NCBI RefSeq assembly: GCF_024204685.1
Contig: NZ_CP100350.1
Span: forward strand, 3,126,501-3,190,500
Direction: 5' to 3'
From: Gilvimarinus sp. DA14
GTDB taxonomy: Bacteria; Pseudomonadota; Gammaproteobacteria; Pseudomonadales; Cellvibrionaceae
Length of the DNA: 64,000 nucleotides
This document shows positions 39,029 to 48,648 of the stretch, piece after piece. A program made the position numbers and the translations under genes. The notes under the pieces were generated by a model. That model had not been told where the DNA came from. It worked only from the letters and a program-made list of their open reading frames with translations, and ran no database searches. The first letter of the stretch is position 1. Every line of letters starts with the position of its first letter.

Positions 39029-40774
39029 ATGCAGGGAAAGTCTAAAGTCGCCGCCATTATTATTATCGCCAGCGTAATGTGTGCGCTGGGATTGTATGTC
39101 TGGGCGGGTGCTAAGCAGGCAGGACTTTACGGTTACGGCTTTATGCGGCTGTACCAGGGTGACCTGGTAGTGAATTTCGACCGCTCACTGGTGTGGTTAG
39201 ATGAAACTGGCCGCGAGCGCCGGGCCTTGGATTTGCAAATCGAAGGGCTGCGCCCGGTGGGCGACTTTGACTTTTTTGCCAATGGCGATGTGCTGGTGTA
39301 TCACCGCGCTGCCCCCTTGGGGGTGTGGCAAAACATCAAGGCTTTTTTGCGCTTACGCGAGCCTTCGCGCCTTGGCAGTGCAGTGCAAGCCGGAGCCCGG
39401 GCCGATGGCTTCTACCGTTGCCGGCTGGCTCCCTTGGATTGTCAGCCATTACTTAACCCGCAAGTGTTGCCCGCCCGCAGTCTGCGCTTGGCCGTCGACC
39501 GCGAACAAAACGTCATTTACCTTGCCGATACTGCCGACCACAGTGTGTATAAACTCAGCGCCAGCGGCGAGGTACTGGCCGCGCGCCGCGAAGGTTTTAA
39601 ATTCCCCAATCAATTAATCATCCGCGAGGGCTCATTGTGGCTGGCCGATACCAATCATCATCGCCTGGTTGAGCTAAACACCGCCACTGATAAGTTTGCG
39701 ACCGAGGTAAACAGTTATCGGGTTACTTTGGGCGGTGAGCACCGCTGGCCCCACCAGCTAACGCCCACCCGCGATGGCTTTTGGGTGCTGGTGGGTAACA
39801 ATGCGATGGCCAATGGGCGCCTCGCGTTGGTGACCGGCGAGGGCGAGGTCAGCCAGCCACTCGCGGCCAATGTATTGTCTGGTGCGGGGCTTACCGACCC
39901 GCTGGCCATTCAGCTCTGGCAGGGCGATTTGTGGCTGAGTGATTTTGCCGAGCCCAAACTGGTGCGCATTAACGTGCAAAGCCAAAGGGCCCACAGGGTA
40001 GAGTCAGAGAGTCTGGCCGCGCTGGAGCAGCGTTATCTGGCGCGTTACAGCCACTACCAATTGTGGAAAAACACGGCTATCGCGCTGTTTGTACTGGTGC
40101 TTGTTGGCGGCTTTATTGCCGCGTGGTTGCTGGAAAAAGAGCAGACCCGAGCAGCAATTCGCTCGGCGGGCAGAGCAAAAACCTTCAGTGTTGATGGCGA
40201 GGTAACGCCCACGGGGAGCGACGAAATTGTCTGGCTGCCGTCGGCACTTAAACCCTGGCATCACTGGTTGCCGAAAATCATCTGGGTCATTTGGGGCTTT
40301 ATGCTACTGGCCTTGGCGCTGCTTTATTTTGGCGCCGAAGAGACGCCCGCGGCTATTATGCAACTGGGGGTGATTATGGTGGTGTTTTTGGCCGTCGTCA
40401 GCTGGGGAGTACAGCGTTTATTTGGCTTTTTGTCCGCCTCGCGACTCGGCGTAATTGGCGAATCGCTGGTACTAGTGGATGGCAAAGGTGCACGCACTGT
40501 CGCCAGGGGGGCTGAGCTTGCTTACAGTCAGCACTTTATTTTTGCCGATCAAATAGCCCTGGCGCTGGGCAACCCGAATATGCGCTTTTTTAACGAGGCG
40601 GAGCTGAAAAAGTGGGTCTACCCGCGTTTAAAGCAGGGCCATAAATTATCCCCCTGGGAGCAAACCAAACATCTCTGGCGCTTGCGCCACCCGCAAATGA
40701 TTTATTCGGCGGTTATGTTGTTGGCAGTACTAATTTTGTATTTGCTCATCGAATTTGTCTTGGTTAAGCCTTGA
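39029..40774 (+). CDS. Membrane protein with NHL-like beta-propeller domain
   Basis: 581 residues of unknown function. Helix 1 (VAAIIIIASVMCALGLYVWA) is followed by a large extracytoplasmic region (about 30-340) with repeated patterns such as AVDREQNVIYLADTADHSVYKL and IREGSLWLADTNHHRLVELN, like NHL/SMP-30 propeller blades (each read in short pieces). A helix follows at about 350-372, then a cytosolic stretch. Helices at about 415-435 and 445-465 precede a cytosolic segment and a last helix (AVMLLAVLILYLLIEFVL). Starts with ATG after an AGGGAAAC site. No homologue recognised. Confidence 0.8.
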   Translation: MQGKSKVAAIIIIASVMCALGLYVWAGAKQAGLYGYGFMRLYQGDLVVNFDRSLVWLDETGRERRALDLQIEGLRPVGDFDFFANGDVLVYHRAAPLGVWQNIKAFLRLREPSRLGSAVQAGARADGFYRCRLAPLDCQPLLNPQVLPARSLRLAVDREQNVIYLADTADHSVYKLSASGEVLAARREGFKFPNQLIIREGSLWLADTNHHRLVELNTATDKFATEVNSYRVTLGGEHRWPHQLTPTRDGFWVLVGNNAMANGRLALVTGEGEVSQPLAANVLSGAGLTDPLAIQLWQGDLWLSDFAEPKLVRINVQSQRAHRVESESLAALEQRYLARYSHYQLWKNTAIALFVLVLVGGFIAAWLLEKEQTRAAIRSAGRAKTFSVDGEVTPTGSDEIVWLPSALKPWHHWLPKIIWVIWGFMLLALALLYFGAEETPAAIMQLGVIMVVFLAVVSWGVQRLFGFLSASRLGVIGESLVLVDGKGARTVARGAELAYSQHFIFADQIALALGNPNMRFFNEAELKKWVYPRLKQGHKLSPWEQTKHLWRLRHPQMIYSAVMLLAVLILYLLIEFVLVKP

Positions 40775-41067
40775 GCGGCCTGTTTAATGTCTGTACTATT
40801 GCGGCTTGGCTGCTTATTCCATAATCAACAGTAGCTATAACTAAATTCCATATTGGCAATCAGCAATGAAAACCTGCATGCACATTATGACCACCGTTAC
40901 TTGGGCCGGCGCTCGCCGCTGCACAAGTGGTGTTTGCATGGTTAATTTGCGGAATCTGGAATTTATCTGAAAATAACAGGGGCCGCGTATAGACCGCGGC
41001 CTTGTTAGACCTTTCCTGTTTCTAATCTGCTGCCGCGCTATCGGCCCCCACACAAGGAGTGTTGGGG
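40775..41067. other. Gene-poor gap with a perfect hairpin
   Basis: Just under 300 bases between two plus-strand genes. It holds a 7-bp perfect inverted repeat, GGCCGCG (40981-40987) and CGCGGCC (40995-41001), with only a weak T stretch after it. It also holds a 34-codon open frame (40866-40970) that lacks a clear ribosome site and that I do not claim as a gene. No promoter was obvious. Confidence 0.4.
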
Positions 41068-41247
41068 ATGTTTGCGTTTATTCAAAAATACCTGCGGCTA
41101 TTAAAGCCGAAAAAGCCGCCGCCTATTGGCGCGGGCGAACTGGAAGCCTTGCAAAAGGATGCCGGGGTGAGGGTAACCCGTATTCGCCTGCCGTCTGGAC
41201 GTGAAGTGGTGCTGGTTCATCGGGATGAAAATAATGATTCGCTATAA
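41068..41247 (+). CDS. Small conserved-looking protein, 59 residues
   Basis: The ATG at 41068 follows AAGGAG (41054-41059) at good spacing; an in-frame GTG at 41059 is less likely. The product begins MFAFIQKYLRLLKPKKPPPI and carries an RVTRIRLPSGREVVLVHRDE segment like a short beta hairpin. No family recognised. A TATAAT overlaps its stop region (41243-41248) and may serve the esterase gene downstream. Confidence 0.6.
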   Translation: MFAFIQKYLRLLKPKKPPPIGAGELEALQKDAGVRVTRIRLPSGREVVLVHRDENNDSL

Positions 41248-41277
41248 TGCGCGTTTTAGCAAAATCGAGATAATGCC

Positions 41278-42360
41278 ATGAAAGATATGTTTGCTCGCTC
41301 TGTCTTGGCGCTGTGTGCTGCGCTAGTGTGTAACTTTGCCGCTGCCGAGCAGCTTGCCGCGCCGAACCAAAAGCACTTTAGCTACCAGGGCCGAATTGAT
41401 TTTAGCGAGCCCGCCGCGCCGGTGCTGAGCTGGCCTGCCACCCGTATCGATCTGCGCTTTGCCGGCAGCGAAGTAGCGGTAATACTGGACGACGACAGCG
41501 GCAATAACTTTTACAGCGCTTTTATCAATCGCGATTGGGATAACCCAATTGTGCTGGATTTGTTGCCCGGCAAACATCGCTATGGCGTGGCCGAGGGGTT
41601 GCCCGAGGGCGAGCATCAGCTAACCCTGGTAAAGCGCACCGAAGGCGAAGAGGGGGTGACCCGTTTTCTTGGCGTAGCATTAAATGACGAGGCCAAGCTG
41701 TTGGCCCCGCCCGCGTTGCCCGAACGCCGTATTGAAATTTATGGTGACTCCATTACCAGCGGCATGGGCGTTATGGCCCCCCTGCGCGGGGAGGACGGCA
41801 AGCTGGCCGATAAAAACGCGTTTATGTCTTATGGTGCGATGACGGCCCGCGCCCTTAACGCCGACTACCGCGCGATCTCGCAAAGCGGGATTGGGGTTAT
41901 GATCAGCTGGTTTGATTTCACCATGCCGGATTTTTACGATCAGCTCACCGCCGACGGCGACAACGACAGCCAGTGGGATTTCAGCCGCTGGACGCCTCAG
42001 GTGGTGGTGGTCAATTTAATGCAAAACGACAGCTGGCTGGTGGAAGACCGGCTGGACCCGGTTCCCTCCGCTGAGCAGCGCATTGCCGCCTACCTGGAGT
42101 TTTTGCAATCCATACACAGTAAATACCCAGATGCGTTAATGGTAACCGCGCTTGGCAGTATGGATGCCACCGCCGAGGGCTCGCCCTGGCCGGGCTATAT
42201 TGAACAAGCTACCGCTCAAATGCGCGAGCTTTATCCCCAGGGTGAGTTTGCCACCGTATTTTTCCCCTTTACCGGCTATGGCCAACACCCGAGGGTGGAG
42301 CACAACCGCGCTAACGCCGAGTTGCTGACCGACCTCATTAAACAAAAAATGAACTGGTAA
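41278..42360 (+). CDS. SGNH/GDSL esterase, CE2-like (acetyl-xylan esterase type)
   Basis: 360 residues with a signal peptide ending CNFAAAEQL. The N-terminal beta-sandwich (about 30-140) followed by an SGNH domain is the CE2 layout. The nucleophile is Ser158 in EIYGDSITSGMG, the glycine and asparagine blocks are SQSGIGVMISW and VNLMQNDSW, and the catalytic His is likely His337 in GYGQHPRVEHN. CE2 enzymes deacetylate xylan or other glycans and occur in Cellvibrio. Secreted to the periplasm or beyond. A short hairpin with five T (42415-42434) may end the transcript. Confidence 0.85.
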   Translation: MKDMFARSVLALCAALVCNFAAAEQLAAPNQKHFSYQGRIDFSEPAAPVLSWPATRIDLRFAGSEVAVILDDDSGNNFYSAFINRDWDNPIVLDLLPGKHRYGVAEGLPEGEHQLTLVKRTEGEEGVTRFLGVALNDEAKLLAPPALPERRIEIYGDSITSGMGVMAPLRGEDGKLADKNAFMSYGAMTARALNADYRAISQSGIGVMISWFDFTMPDFYDQLTADGDNDSQWDFSRWTPQVVVVNLMQNDSWLVEDRLDPVPSAEQRIAAYLEFLQSIHSKYPDALMVTALGSMDATAEGSPWPGYIEQATAQMRELYPQGEFATVFFPFTGYGQHPRVEHNRANAELLTDLIKQKMNW

Positions 42361-42447
42361 AGTTTTTATAAGCCTGTTGAAATAACAGCCCCAAAGCCTT
42401 ATATCAGTTTAACGGGCCTAAAAGGCCAATTTTTGCACAAGGTATCT

Positions 42448-42786
42448 ATGTACGCATTGCCAGCCAATCAGGTTAACCAGCGCCGCCGGGTATCCGGCTG
42501 GTGGCTGCTGCCTATATTGTTGCTGGTCATGTCTTTGGGCGGCCAACCACAAAAGGTTGAGCCAGCCGCGGTTGCCGATTCGCTGGCGGTCGATTTACTC
42601 GCCGTCGATATCAATCACAACCAGAACTCTCTGGATGAACCGGATCACGATCTGATTCGCACCGGCGAGGCCGCTTTAGCCAGCCACGGCGCGGCCAGTC
42701 TTTGTTCCGGCCGCGCGTCGCGCTCTGCGGCCGCCAGTATTCTCGCCTTTATTGCCCGGGCACCTCCCGCCTTTAATCACGCTTAA
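42448..42786 (+). CDS. Membrane-anchored protein of unknown function
   Basis: About 112 residues. The ATG at 42448 follows AAGGT; an in-frame TTG at 42433 is less likely. One helix (GWWLLPILLLVMSLGG) near residue 25 is followed by an acidic stretch (DSLAVDLLAVDINHNQNSLD) and an alanine-rich end. Codon use fits its neighbours. No family recognised; it precedes a CBS-domain gene by 58 bases. Confidence 0.55.
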   Translation: MYALPANQVNQRRRVSGWWLLPILLLVMSLGGQPQKVEPAAVADSLAVDLLAVDINHNQNSLDEPDHDLIRTGEAALASHGAASLCSGRASRSAAASILAFIARAPPAFNHA

Positions 42787-42844
42787 AAACCTTTTCTTTT
42801 TTCGTGTTTAAAGCCCGCAGTGCGTCTGCGGCGAGGAGATTACT

Positions 42845-43423
42845 ATGAAACCCGTACCGAGTATTCCTGTGTGTCGGTTAAACCACAAACTGACCCTGAG
42901 CAATGTACAAACCCCCGAACTGACCCCCACCAGTCCAGCGGAGAAGGTCTTTATCGACTTCGACAGCCGCCAGCCAATGGTGATTGACCAGACCGTAAGC
43001 GTGGACGACGCCGCCTACCTGATGCGCATTACCCACTCCAAAATCAAACTGGTGGTGGGGCGCAACAACCAATTGCTGGGTATTGTCAGCGTGCGCGACA
43101 TCGAAAGCGTAAAAGTGCTGGCCACCGCCTCGGCCATGGGCGTGGCCCGTGCCGATTTGACCGTTAAAGACATCATGACCCCCACCGTGCGCTTGCAGGG
43201 TATATACCGCAAAGTCATGGAGCGCGCCCGCGTCTCCGACCTGGTTGAAGTGCTGGAGTTTGAAGGCGCCAGCTATCTGCTGGTGCTGGAAGACAACGAA
43301 GAAATCTGCGGCTTAATCAGCGCCGATGAAATCGCCCATCGCCTGGATCGCTACCTGGATATCGAGCCCGTAGCGCACAGCTTTAACGACGTGTTCAGTG
43401 CCCTGAAAGTCAGTAATCATTAG
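42845..43423 (+). CDS. CBS-domain pair protein
   Basis: 192 residues, GAGGAG ribosome site. Two CBS repeats are visible: about residues 38-95 (QTVSVDDAAYLMRITHSKIK, then LLGIVSVRDIESVKV) and about 105-180 (VKDIMTPTVRLQGI, LVLEDNEEICGLISADEI). CBS pairs bind adenosyl ligands and act as sensors. No fused effector domain and no clear partner, so the regulated target is unknown. Confidence 0.85.
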   Translation: MKPVPSIPVCRLNHKLTLSNVQTPELTPTSPAEKVFIDFDSRQPMVIDQTVSVDDAAYLMRITHSKIKLVVGRNNQLLGIVSVRDIESVKVLATASAMGVARADLTVKDIMTPTVRLQGIYRKVMERARVSDLVEVLEFEGASYLLVLEDNEEICGLISADEIAHRLDRYLDIEPVAHSFNDVFSALKVSNH

Positions 43424-43430
43424 TGAACTT

Positions 43431-43454
43431 AGCCCGCGCAAGCGGGCTTTTTTG
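43431..43454 (+). terminator. Terminator after CBS gene
   Basis: AGCCCGC (43431-43437) pairs with GCGGGCT (43442-43448) and is followed by a T-run. Eight bases beyond the CBS stop. Confidence 0.85.
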
Positions 43455-43537
43455 CCTCAAACCTCAGACATCCGACCCTGCGCCACCTTTATATCAGCCC
43501 CCTCTCACGCTATGCTGTGCGCTTTTGAATGGCCGCT

Positions 43538-44830
43538 ATGCGATTTCTCTACACCGTCATTTATGCCCTGTTTATTCCCCTGGTGCTATTGCGCCAGTGC
43601 TGGCGCGCGCGGCGCGATCGGCGGCATATCGAGCGCTTGGGCGAGCGTTTTGGTTTTGTGGCAGCCGTGCCCAAGCAGAAAAAACGCCTGTGGTTACACA
43701 CCGTATCGGTGGGGGAGTTTTTGGGCGCACAGCCGTTAATTCGTCAGTTATTGCAGCGCGATGATATTGAGCTGTTAATTACCAGCACCACTATCACCGG
43801 CTCCGAGCGGGCGCGCGAGACTTTGGCCAGCCACATCGAGGCAGGCCAGGTACTGCATACCTACATGCCCTACGACCTTCCTTTTGCCATAGCTCGCTTT
43901 ATAAACAAACTGCAGCCAGACGCACTGGTCATTATGGAAACCGAGCTCTGGCCTAACACCCTCGCCGTAGCACATCGTAAAGGCCTGCCCAGCGTATTGA
44001 TCAACGCTCGTCTATCCGAGCGCTCGGCCCGCGGCTACGGGCGCTTAGCCAAGTTAACCTCGCGTATGCTGGCTCAGCTGTCAGCGGCGGCCATCCAACA
44101 AAAGGCCGATGCCGAACGCCTTTTTCATTTGGGGCTTGCGGCAGATAAAGCGCAGGTTACCGGTAATATTAAGTTCGATATAACCATTGCCCCCGAGCTG
44201 CGAGAGCGAAGCGAGGCTTTGGCGCGCGACTGGACCCTAAACGGCCGGCGCCAGGTTTGGCTGGTGGCCAGCACCCACGCCGGAGAAGATGAAATAATCC
44301 TCGATGCCTTGGGCACATTAAGGGCAAAAGGAATCGGCGCGGAGCAACTATTAATGGTGTTAGTACCGCGCCACCCAGAAAGGTTTGAACGGGTAGGGCA
44401 GCTAATACAAACACGCGGCTTTAACAGCGTTCATCGCTCCAGCCAAAAAGTACCCGATGTGCAAACCGATGTGATGCTCGGCGACACCATGGGCGAGCTA
44501 ATGCTGCTATACGGCGCCAGCGACATGGTTTTTATGGGCGGCACCTTGGCCGACGTAGGCGGGCACAACTTTATCGAACCCGCCGTTTGGGCCAAACCAT
44601 TGCTAGGCGGGCCGGTACTGTATAACTTCGCCGAAGTGTCGCGGTTACTCATTGAGGCGAATGCGTTAAAGATTACTCCAGACGCCCAGGCTATCGGGAC
44701 AGAGGTGGAACGCTTGTTTACCGATCAAACCGCCCGCGAGCAGTCCGGCCAAAATGCACTGCAAGTGGCAGAGCAAAATCGCGGCGCGCTGGCGAAAACA
44801 TTGGCGGTTATTGATGGGGTCGTTTCGTAA
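43538..44830 (+). CDS. waaA: 3-deoxy-D-manno-octulosonic acid (Kdo) transferase
   Basis: Adds Kdo to lipid A precursor at the inner membrane. 430 residues from the ATG at 43538, whose product MRFLYTVIYALFIPL aligns with E. coli WaaA; the ATG at 43529 is an alternative. An N-terminal membrane helix, then a GT-B fold with LWLHTVSVGEFLGAQPLIRQ, IMETELWPN, VTGNIKFDI and LLYGASDMVFMGGTL. The GGHNFIEPAVWAKPLLGG motif binds CMP-Kdo. Converges on manC with 56 bases between and no terminator seen. Confidence 0.95.
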   Translation: MRFLYTVIYALFIPLVLLRQCWRARRDRRHIERLGERFGFVAAVPKQKKRLWLHTVSVGEFLGAQPLIRQLLQRDDIELLITSTTITGSERARETLASHIEAGQVLHTYMPYDLPFAIARFINKLQPDALVIMETELWPNTLAVAHRKGLPSVLINARLSERSARGYGRLAKLTSRMLAQLSAAAIQQKADAERLFHLGLAADKAQVTGNIKFDITIAPELRERSEALARDWTLNGRRQVWLVASTHAGEDEIILDALGTLRAKGIGAEQLLMVLVPRHPERFERVGQLIQTRGFNSVHRSSQKVPDVQTDVMLGDTMGELMLLYGASDMVFMGGTLADVGGHNFIEPAVWAKPLLGGPVLYNFAEVSRLLIEANALKITPDAQAIGTEVERLFTDQTAREQSGQNALQVAEQNRGALAKTLAVIDGVVS

Positions 44831-44886
44831 AAGCTATTGACTTCCAGATATTAGGTAGAACTTAGAATGGAAATCTCAGTTTTGAC

Positions 44887-46290
44887 TTAGTTACGACCAT
44901 ACTTATCTTCAAGGCGAACAATATCGTCCTCACCCAGGTAAGGCCCGCTCTGTACCTCAATAAGCTGAAGTGGAATTTGACCCGGGTTTTCTAGTGCGTG
45001 CACACTGCCGACCGGAATATAAACCGACTGGTTTTCAGCAATCAGTTTTGTGTCATCGTCAATCGTAACCTTGGCAGTGCCAGAAACAACCACCCAGTGC
45101 TCTGCGCGATGATGATGCATTTGTACCGATAATTTTGCACCTGGGTTTACGGTGATACGCTTGACTTGATAGCGGTATCCGGCATCAATCGATTCATACA
45201 TTCCCCAAGGTCGGTAAACATCCCGGTGCAGCCGGTACTCAGATCGTGCAGAGGCCTTCAGTGATTGCACAATGGTTTTAACATCCTGAACCTGGTCTTT
45301 CGCTGCTACTAAGACGGCATCTTTTGTTTGCACAACTACCAGGCCATCCAGGCCAACCGTGCTGACCAGAGAGTTCTCAGCAAAAACATAGGTGTTGCGG
45401 CTGTTGTGTTGAATTACATCACCTTTACTGGTGTTGCCATTTTCATCTTTATCTGACACATCTGCCATTGAGGACCAGGAGCCTACGTCACTCCACCCCG
45501 CATCTAAAGGGAATACGGTGGCGCGCTTGGTGTTTTCCATCACGGCGTAATCAATCGATTCTGACGGGCATTGTGAGAATATTTCTTTGTTCACCCGGAT
45601 AAAATCTAAGTCTTCTTCTGGGGCTGAAAATGAGTCCTTACAGGCCTGGTAGATGACAGGCCGGTGCTGTTCAAGCTCTGCTAGATAACGGTCGGCCCGA
45701 AACAGGAACATACCGCTGTTCCAGTAGTAATCTCCGCTGGCTAAGTAAGTTTTGGCAGTACGCAAATCCGGCTTTTCTACAAAACTTTGAACCTTATAGC
45801 CAAGCGTTTGGCTGGTACCGGCTTGAATATAGCCATAACCAGTTTCCGGGTAGGTCGGGACTATGCCAAAAGTGACTAAGTCGCCGCCTTGCGCTGCCGC
45901 GGTGGCTTTTTCTACCTCAGCACGAAAAGCCTCGGCGTTCTGAATAACATGGTCTGCAGGTAATACCAGCAAAAGGGCATTTGGATCTGTCTTTAAAGCG
46001 GTAAACGCAGCTAAAGCAATGGCAGGGGCCGTATTTTTACCCACGGGCTCAAGAATAATGTTGTGATCCAGCTGGTTAATCTGGCGCAATTGTTCGGCAG
46101 CCAGGAATCGGTGCTCTTCGTTACAGACCAGTATTGGAGCGTGGGGTTTGAGTCCGGCTAGTCTTTGCAACGTTTCTTGCAAAAGCGTGCTTTCACCGAC
46201 CAGTGGAAGAAACTGCTTAGGGTAAAGCTCTCGAGACATAGGCCAAAGGCGACTGCCAGAGCCTCCGGAAAGAATAACGGGGAAAATCAT
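44887..46290 (-). CDS. manC: Bifunctional mannose-1-phosphate guanylyltransferase / mannose-6-phosphate isomerase
   Basis: Makes GDP-mannose, the precursor of GDP-fucose. 467 residues, type II PMI/GMP family. The nucleotidyl site is [22 protein letters not shown] near the start ([16 protein letters not shown] in short). [10 protein letters not shown] is a sugar-phosphate motif. The C-terminal cupin (about 380-460) with [20 protein letters not shown] is the isomerase. Last gene of the glycan operon. Phosphomannomutase is not in the window. Confidence 0.95.
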   Translation of the reverse strand: MIFPVILSGGSGSRLWPMSRELYPKQFLPLVGESTLLQETLQRLAGLKPHAPILVCNEEHRFLAAEQLRQINQLDHNIILEPVGKNTAPAIALAAFTALKTDPNALLLVLPADHVIQNAEAFRAEVEKATAAAQGGDLVTFGIVPTYPETGYGYIQAGTSQTLGYKVQSFVEKPDLRTAKTYLASGDYYWNSGMFLFRADRYLAELEQHRPVIYQACKDSFSAPEEDLDFIRVNKEIFSQCPSESIDYAVMENTKRATVFPLDAGWSDVGSWSSMADVSDKDENGNTSKGDVIQHNSRNTYVFAENSLVSTVGLDGLVVVQTKDAVLVAAKDQVQDVKTIVQSLKASARSEYRLHRDVYRPWGMYESIDAGYRYQVKRITVNPGAKLSVQMHHHRAEHWVVVSGTAKVTIDDDTKLIAENQSVYIPVGSVHALENPGQIPLQLIEVQSGPYLGEDDIVRLEDKYGRN

Positions 46291-46337
46291 TAAAGCCGTT
46301 CCTTAATAGTTTTTATTTCAGTCGCGTGTAAGAAATT

Positions 46338-48053
46338 TTAGTATTCGTTATTAGCCTGGGCTTTTAGCAGTCGGGGGATCAGGGCTAATGCGTCCAGGTA
46401 CAGCTGCCGGGTGCACAGTCTATCAAATTGAAACAATAACGCGGCCAAAATCACGGCTTGTACGTCTACCGACTTTAAGGCTGGCCGCTGTTTAGATGCT
46501 TGTTGCAAAGCGTGCGAGATGTTCTGCAAACTCTTCGGTGCAATTGGCCAGCTGCTGCCAAGCGGTTCCAGAGCCCAGCGGCCCCAGGCGGAAATCCAAA
46601 GCTTTCCCTCGCCGTCCTGTAGCAGGGTGTTGGCATTAACTTCAGGGTTAACCATCGCTAAAGGTAAATTGCGGAGCCTCGCTAGCATATCGGGTAGCAG
46701 CTCTTCCAGTTGGTGCACTAGTGGTCTTTGTTGATCGCTAGCCGCCATGTATAAGCGTTCAAAAACATCAGCATCCAGGCGTTGCCAAAGTATAGGGTGT
46801 GAGCGGGCATAGCGGTCGGTCAGGTCTTCTGGTGGGTCAAAAGACCACAGAGCAGCGAGGTAAGCTTCTGAGTGTTTTCCAGGCGCGACAGGTGTGCAGT
46901 TATCGGGCAGTGCGAACAAGTGGCAATGCCACTTTTCCACCGGCCCTGCCGCTAACAACGGCAGGGCCGGTAAATCCTTGCTGGATTCTTCAAATAACAG
47001 AGTGGCCTCGTGGCTTGCAAGTAGGGAAGGGGTGCGCCCATACAGCCTGAGCAAATAACGGCCAATCCGCTCTTCTTTGTCATCCAGTGCGTCAACTTCC
47101 AGGGCGACGACTTCATTTACTCCGGTTTGGTGCCAATAAATACTCAGTCGCTGTGGGTTAATTGCTAAGTGCTCAAGTAAAAAGGAGCGCAGCCAGTGTT
47201 CGCGGGACTCTAGAACGAACAAAGACCAAAACTGAAACTGCTTTTCATCTTTTTGCGAAAGGGTATGGTGAGCAAAAAATAAAGCGTTTAATTTGCGCCG
47301 ATTATTATGCAAATTTACAATGGCGGATACCAACTGGTTTGTTCGCGTAAACGCTTGGCGCGTAAGTAGCAGGGAGATAATGGCAAATAAAAAGCCCTGG
47401 GCGGCACCGGATAAAAACTGCACGACCAATAATAAGAAGGCGAGTAAGAAACCTATTGCCGTTAGCACTTGAGTTAGAGGAACTAAGTTTTCGTCAATAC
47501 GTTCCCGTAAAGGTTTGCTGCATTTGTGTACTAGCGCAATGCTCATAGTGCATATGGCCGTATAGCCAATCAGAAACAAACACAATGGAGGGAAAAAAAC
47601 AGCTACAGCCAGCCAGACGCAAGCAATAAACACCGCGTTGGATAACGCCTCGGCATAACGGCGATAGCTAGAGGCTGCAATGTCGTCTTGGTTCTCAAAT
47701 AGCACAACTTTGCGGCTTTGGGTAAGTAAGCGCTTTGCGCCACTATCTGAAATAAGGCGCAGCAGTCGCTCCGCAATCAGGTGAAGAACAAAGAAGCCCG
47801 GTGTCGCTATGCTTAAGCACAGAATCAAGGTGTCACGCTCTAACGGAATTAAATTCTTGGGAAGGTAATGAGGAAGACCTTCAGACCCTATCAGAATTAG
47901 CACTTTCAGGGGGAGCAGAAACGCTAGCAGCATTGAAACTTGTGACACAAGTGTAACGGGAATAGCTAGTAGCGTTGGCCCAGGGGCCACCCGAAAGAAC
48001 TTGCCACCAAGAGACAAGAGCCAACGAAAGCTGCCAGAAGCGGCATCGGACAA
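46338..48053 (-). CDS. Polytopic membrane protein with APH-like degenerate phosphotransferase tail
   Basis: 571 residues, unknown function. The N-terminal half (about 20-265) has around six membrane helices arranged like an ABC exporter membrane domain (IGFLLAFLLLVVQFLSG, then an RTNQLVSAIVNLHNNRRKLN helix), with no ATPase domain. The C-terminal half (about 290-560) resembles an aminoglycoside-phosphotransferase-like fold. NPEVNANTLLQDGEGKLW stands where HGDxxxxN is expected, and SAWGRWALEPLGSSWPIA where the DWE/DxG loop should be. Both catalytic aspartates appear lost. Placed between manC and gmm in the glycan operon. Confidence 0.7.
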   Translation of the reverse strand: MSDAASGSFRWLLSLGGKFFRVAPGPTLLAIPVTLVSQVSMLLAFLLPLKVLILIGSEGLPHYLPKNLIPLERDTLILCLSIATPGFFVLHLIAERLLRLISDSGAKRLLTQSRKVVLFENQDDIAASSYRRYAEALSNAVFIACVWLAVAVFFPPLCLFLIGYTAICTMSIALVHKCSKPLRERIDENLVPLTQVLTAIGFLLAFLLLVVQFLSGAAQGFLFAIISLLLTRQAFTRTNQLVSAIVNLHNNRRKLNALFFAHHTLSQKDEKQFQFWSLFVLESREHWLRSFLLEHLAINPQRLSIYWHQTGVNEVVALEVDALDDKEERIGRYLLRLYGRTPSLLASHEATLLFEESSKDLPALPLLAAGPVEKWHCHLFALPDNCTPVAPGKHSEAYLAALWSFDPPEDLTDRYARSHPILWQRLDADVFERLYMAASDQQRPLVHQLEELLPDMLARLRNLPLAMVNPEVNANTLLQDGEGKLWISAWGRWALEPLGSSWPIAPKSLQNISHALQQASKQRPALKSVDVQAVILAALLFQFDRLCTRQLYLDALALIPRLLKAQANNEY

Positions 48054-48184
48054 GGTTTTTCTCCTTATGTATTTGACGATTAAAGGGTTAATAGAGATTG
48101 TAATTGGTCGCAGGCTATTGATGAAGAGAAGGCTTAAGGTCTCAGGCCGTGTTATCGCAATTGGTTACTTATAAAAGGTAATTG

Positions 48185-48646
48185 CTACGTGAAGTATGCA
48201 CGGCTGTAATCATGAACCTGTGGGTTTGCTAGAATCTCCGGAACCGTCATCCACTGGTATTCAGCGTGCTGCACTTTAGGCAGGTCTTTTAGCATTTGTT
48301 TTAGTGCGACTTCGAAAGCAAGCACAACATAATGCGTAGAAACCGTTTGCGTTGAATTGTCAGCAAAAACAAAATCATCGTAAAAGTGCTCATATAGGCC
48401 TTTCCACCTTGCTTTGGGCATAGGTATTTCTAACCCCAGCTCGGCTTTGGTGAGCCTTAAAAAAGCACTTTCTAGGCGCTCTTCTTTCTGAATGCGCCCG
48501 CCCGGTACAAACCAGTGGTTCTTAGCCGGTCGGTTAGTGCGCCACCCTAAAAGAAACTGACCTTGTGGGTTTCTTACCACAAGGTCAATAGATACTAAAG
48601 GTGTATGGGCAATGACTTGGGTAAAGTCTTTAGTGCTTAAATACAA
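48185..48646 (-). CDS. gmm: GDP-mannose mannosyl hydrolase (Nudix)
   Basis: 153 residues. The modified Nudix box PGGRIQKEERLESAFLRLTK AELGLE (two pieces of one helix-loop-helix) with an altered REUXEE pattern is typical of Gmm, which hydrolyses GDP-mannose and GDP-fucose-type sugars. The N-terminal SIDLVVRNPQGQFLLGWRTN and FVPGG also fit. Sits two bases from fcl, as gmd-fcl-gmm do in colanic-acid-like clusters. Confidence 0.92.
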   Translation of the reverse strand: MYLSTKDFTQVIAHTPLVSIDLVVRNPQGQFLLGWRTNRPAKNHWFVPGGRIQKEERLESAFLRLTKAELGLEIPMPKARWKGLYEHFYDDFVFADNSTQTVSTHYVVLAFEVALKQMLKDLPKVQHAEYQWMTVPEILANPQVHDYSRAYFT

Positions 48647-48648
48647 GT

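Noticed and set aside
40866-40970. 34-codon open frame
   Set aside because: Short, no ribosome site, no recognisable product; kept only as part of the gap description.
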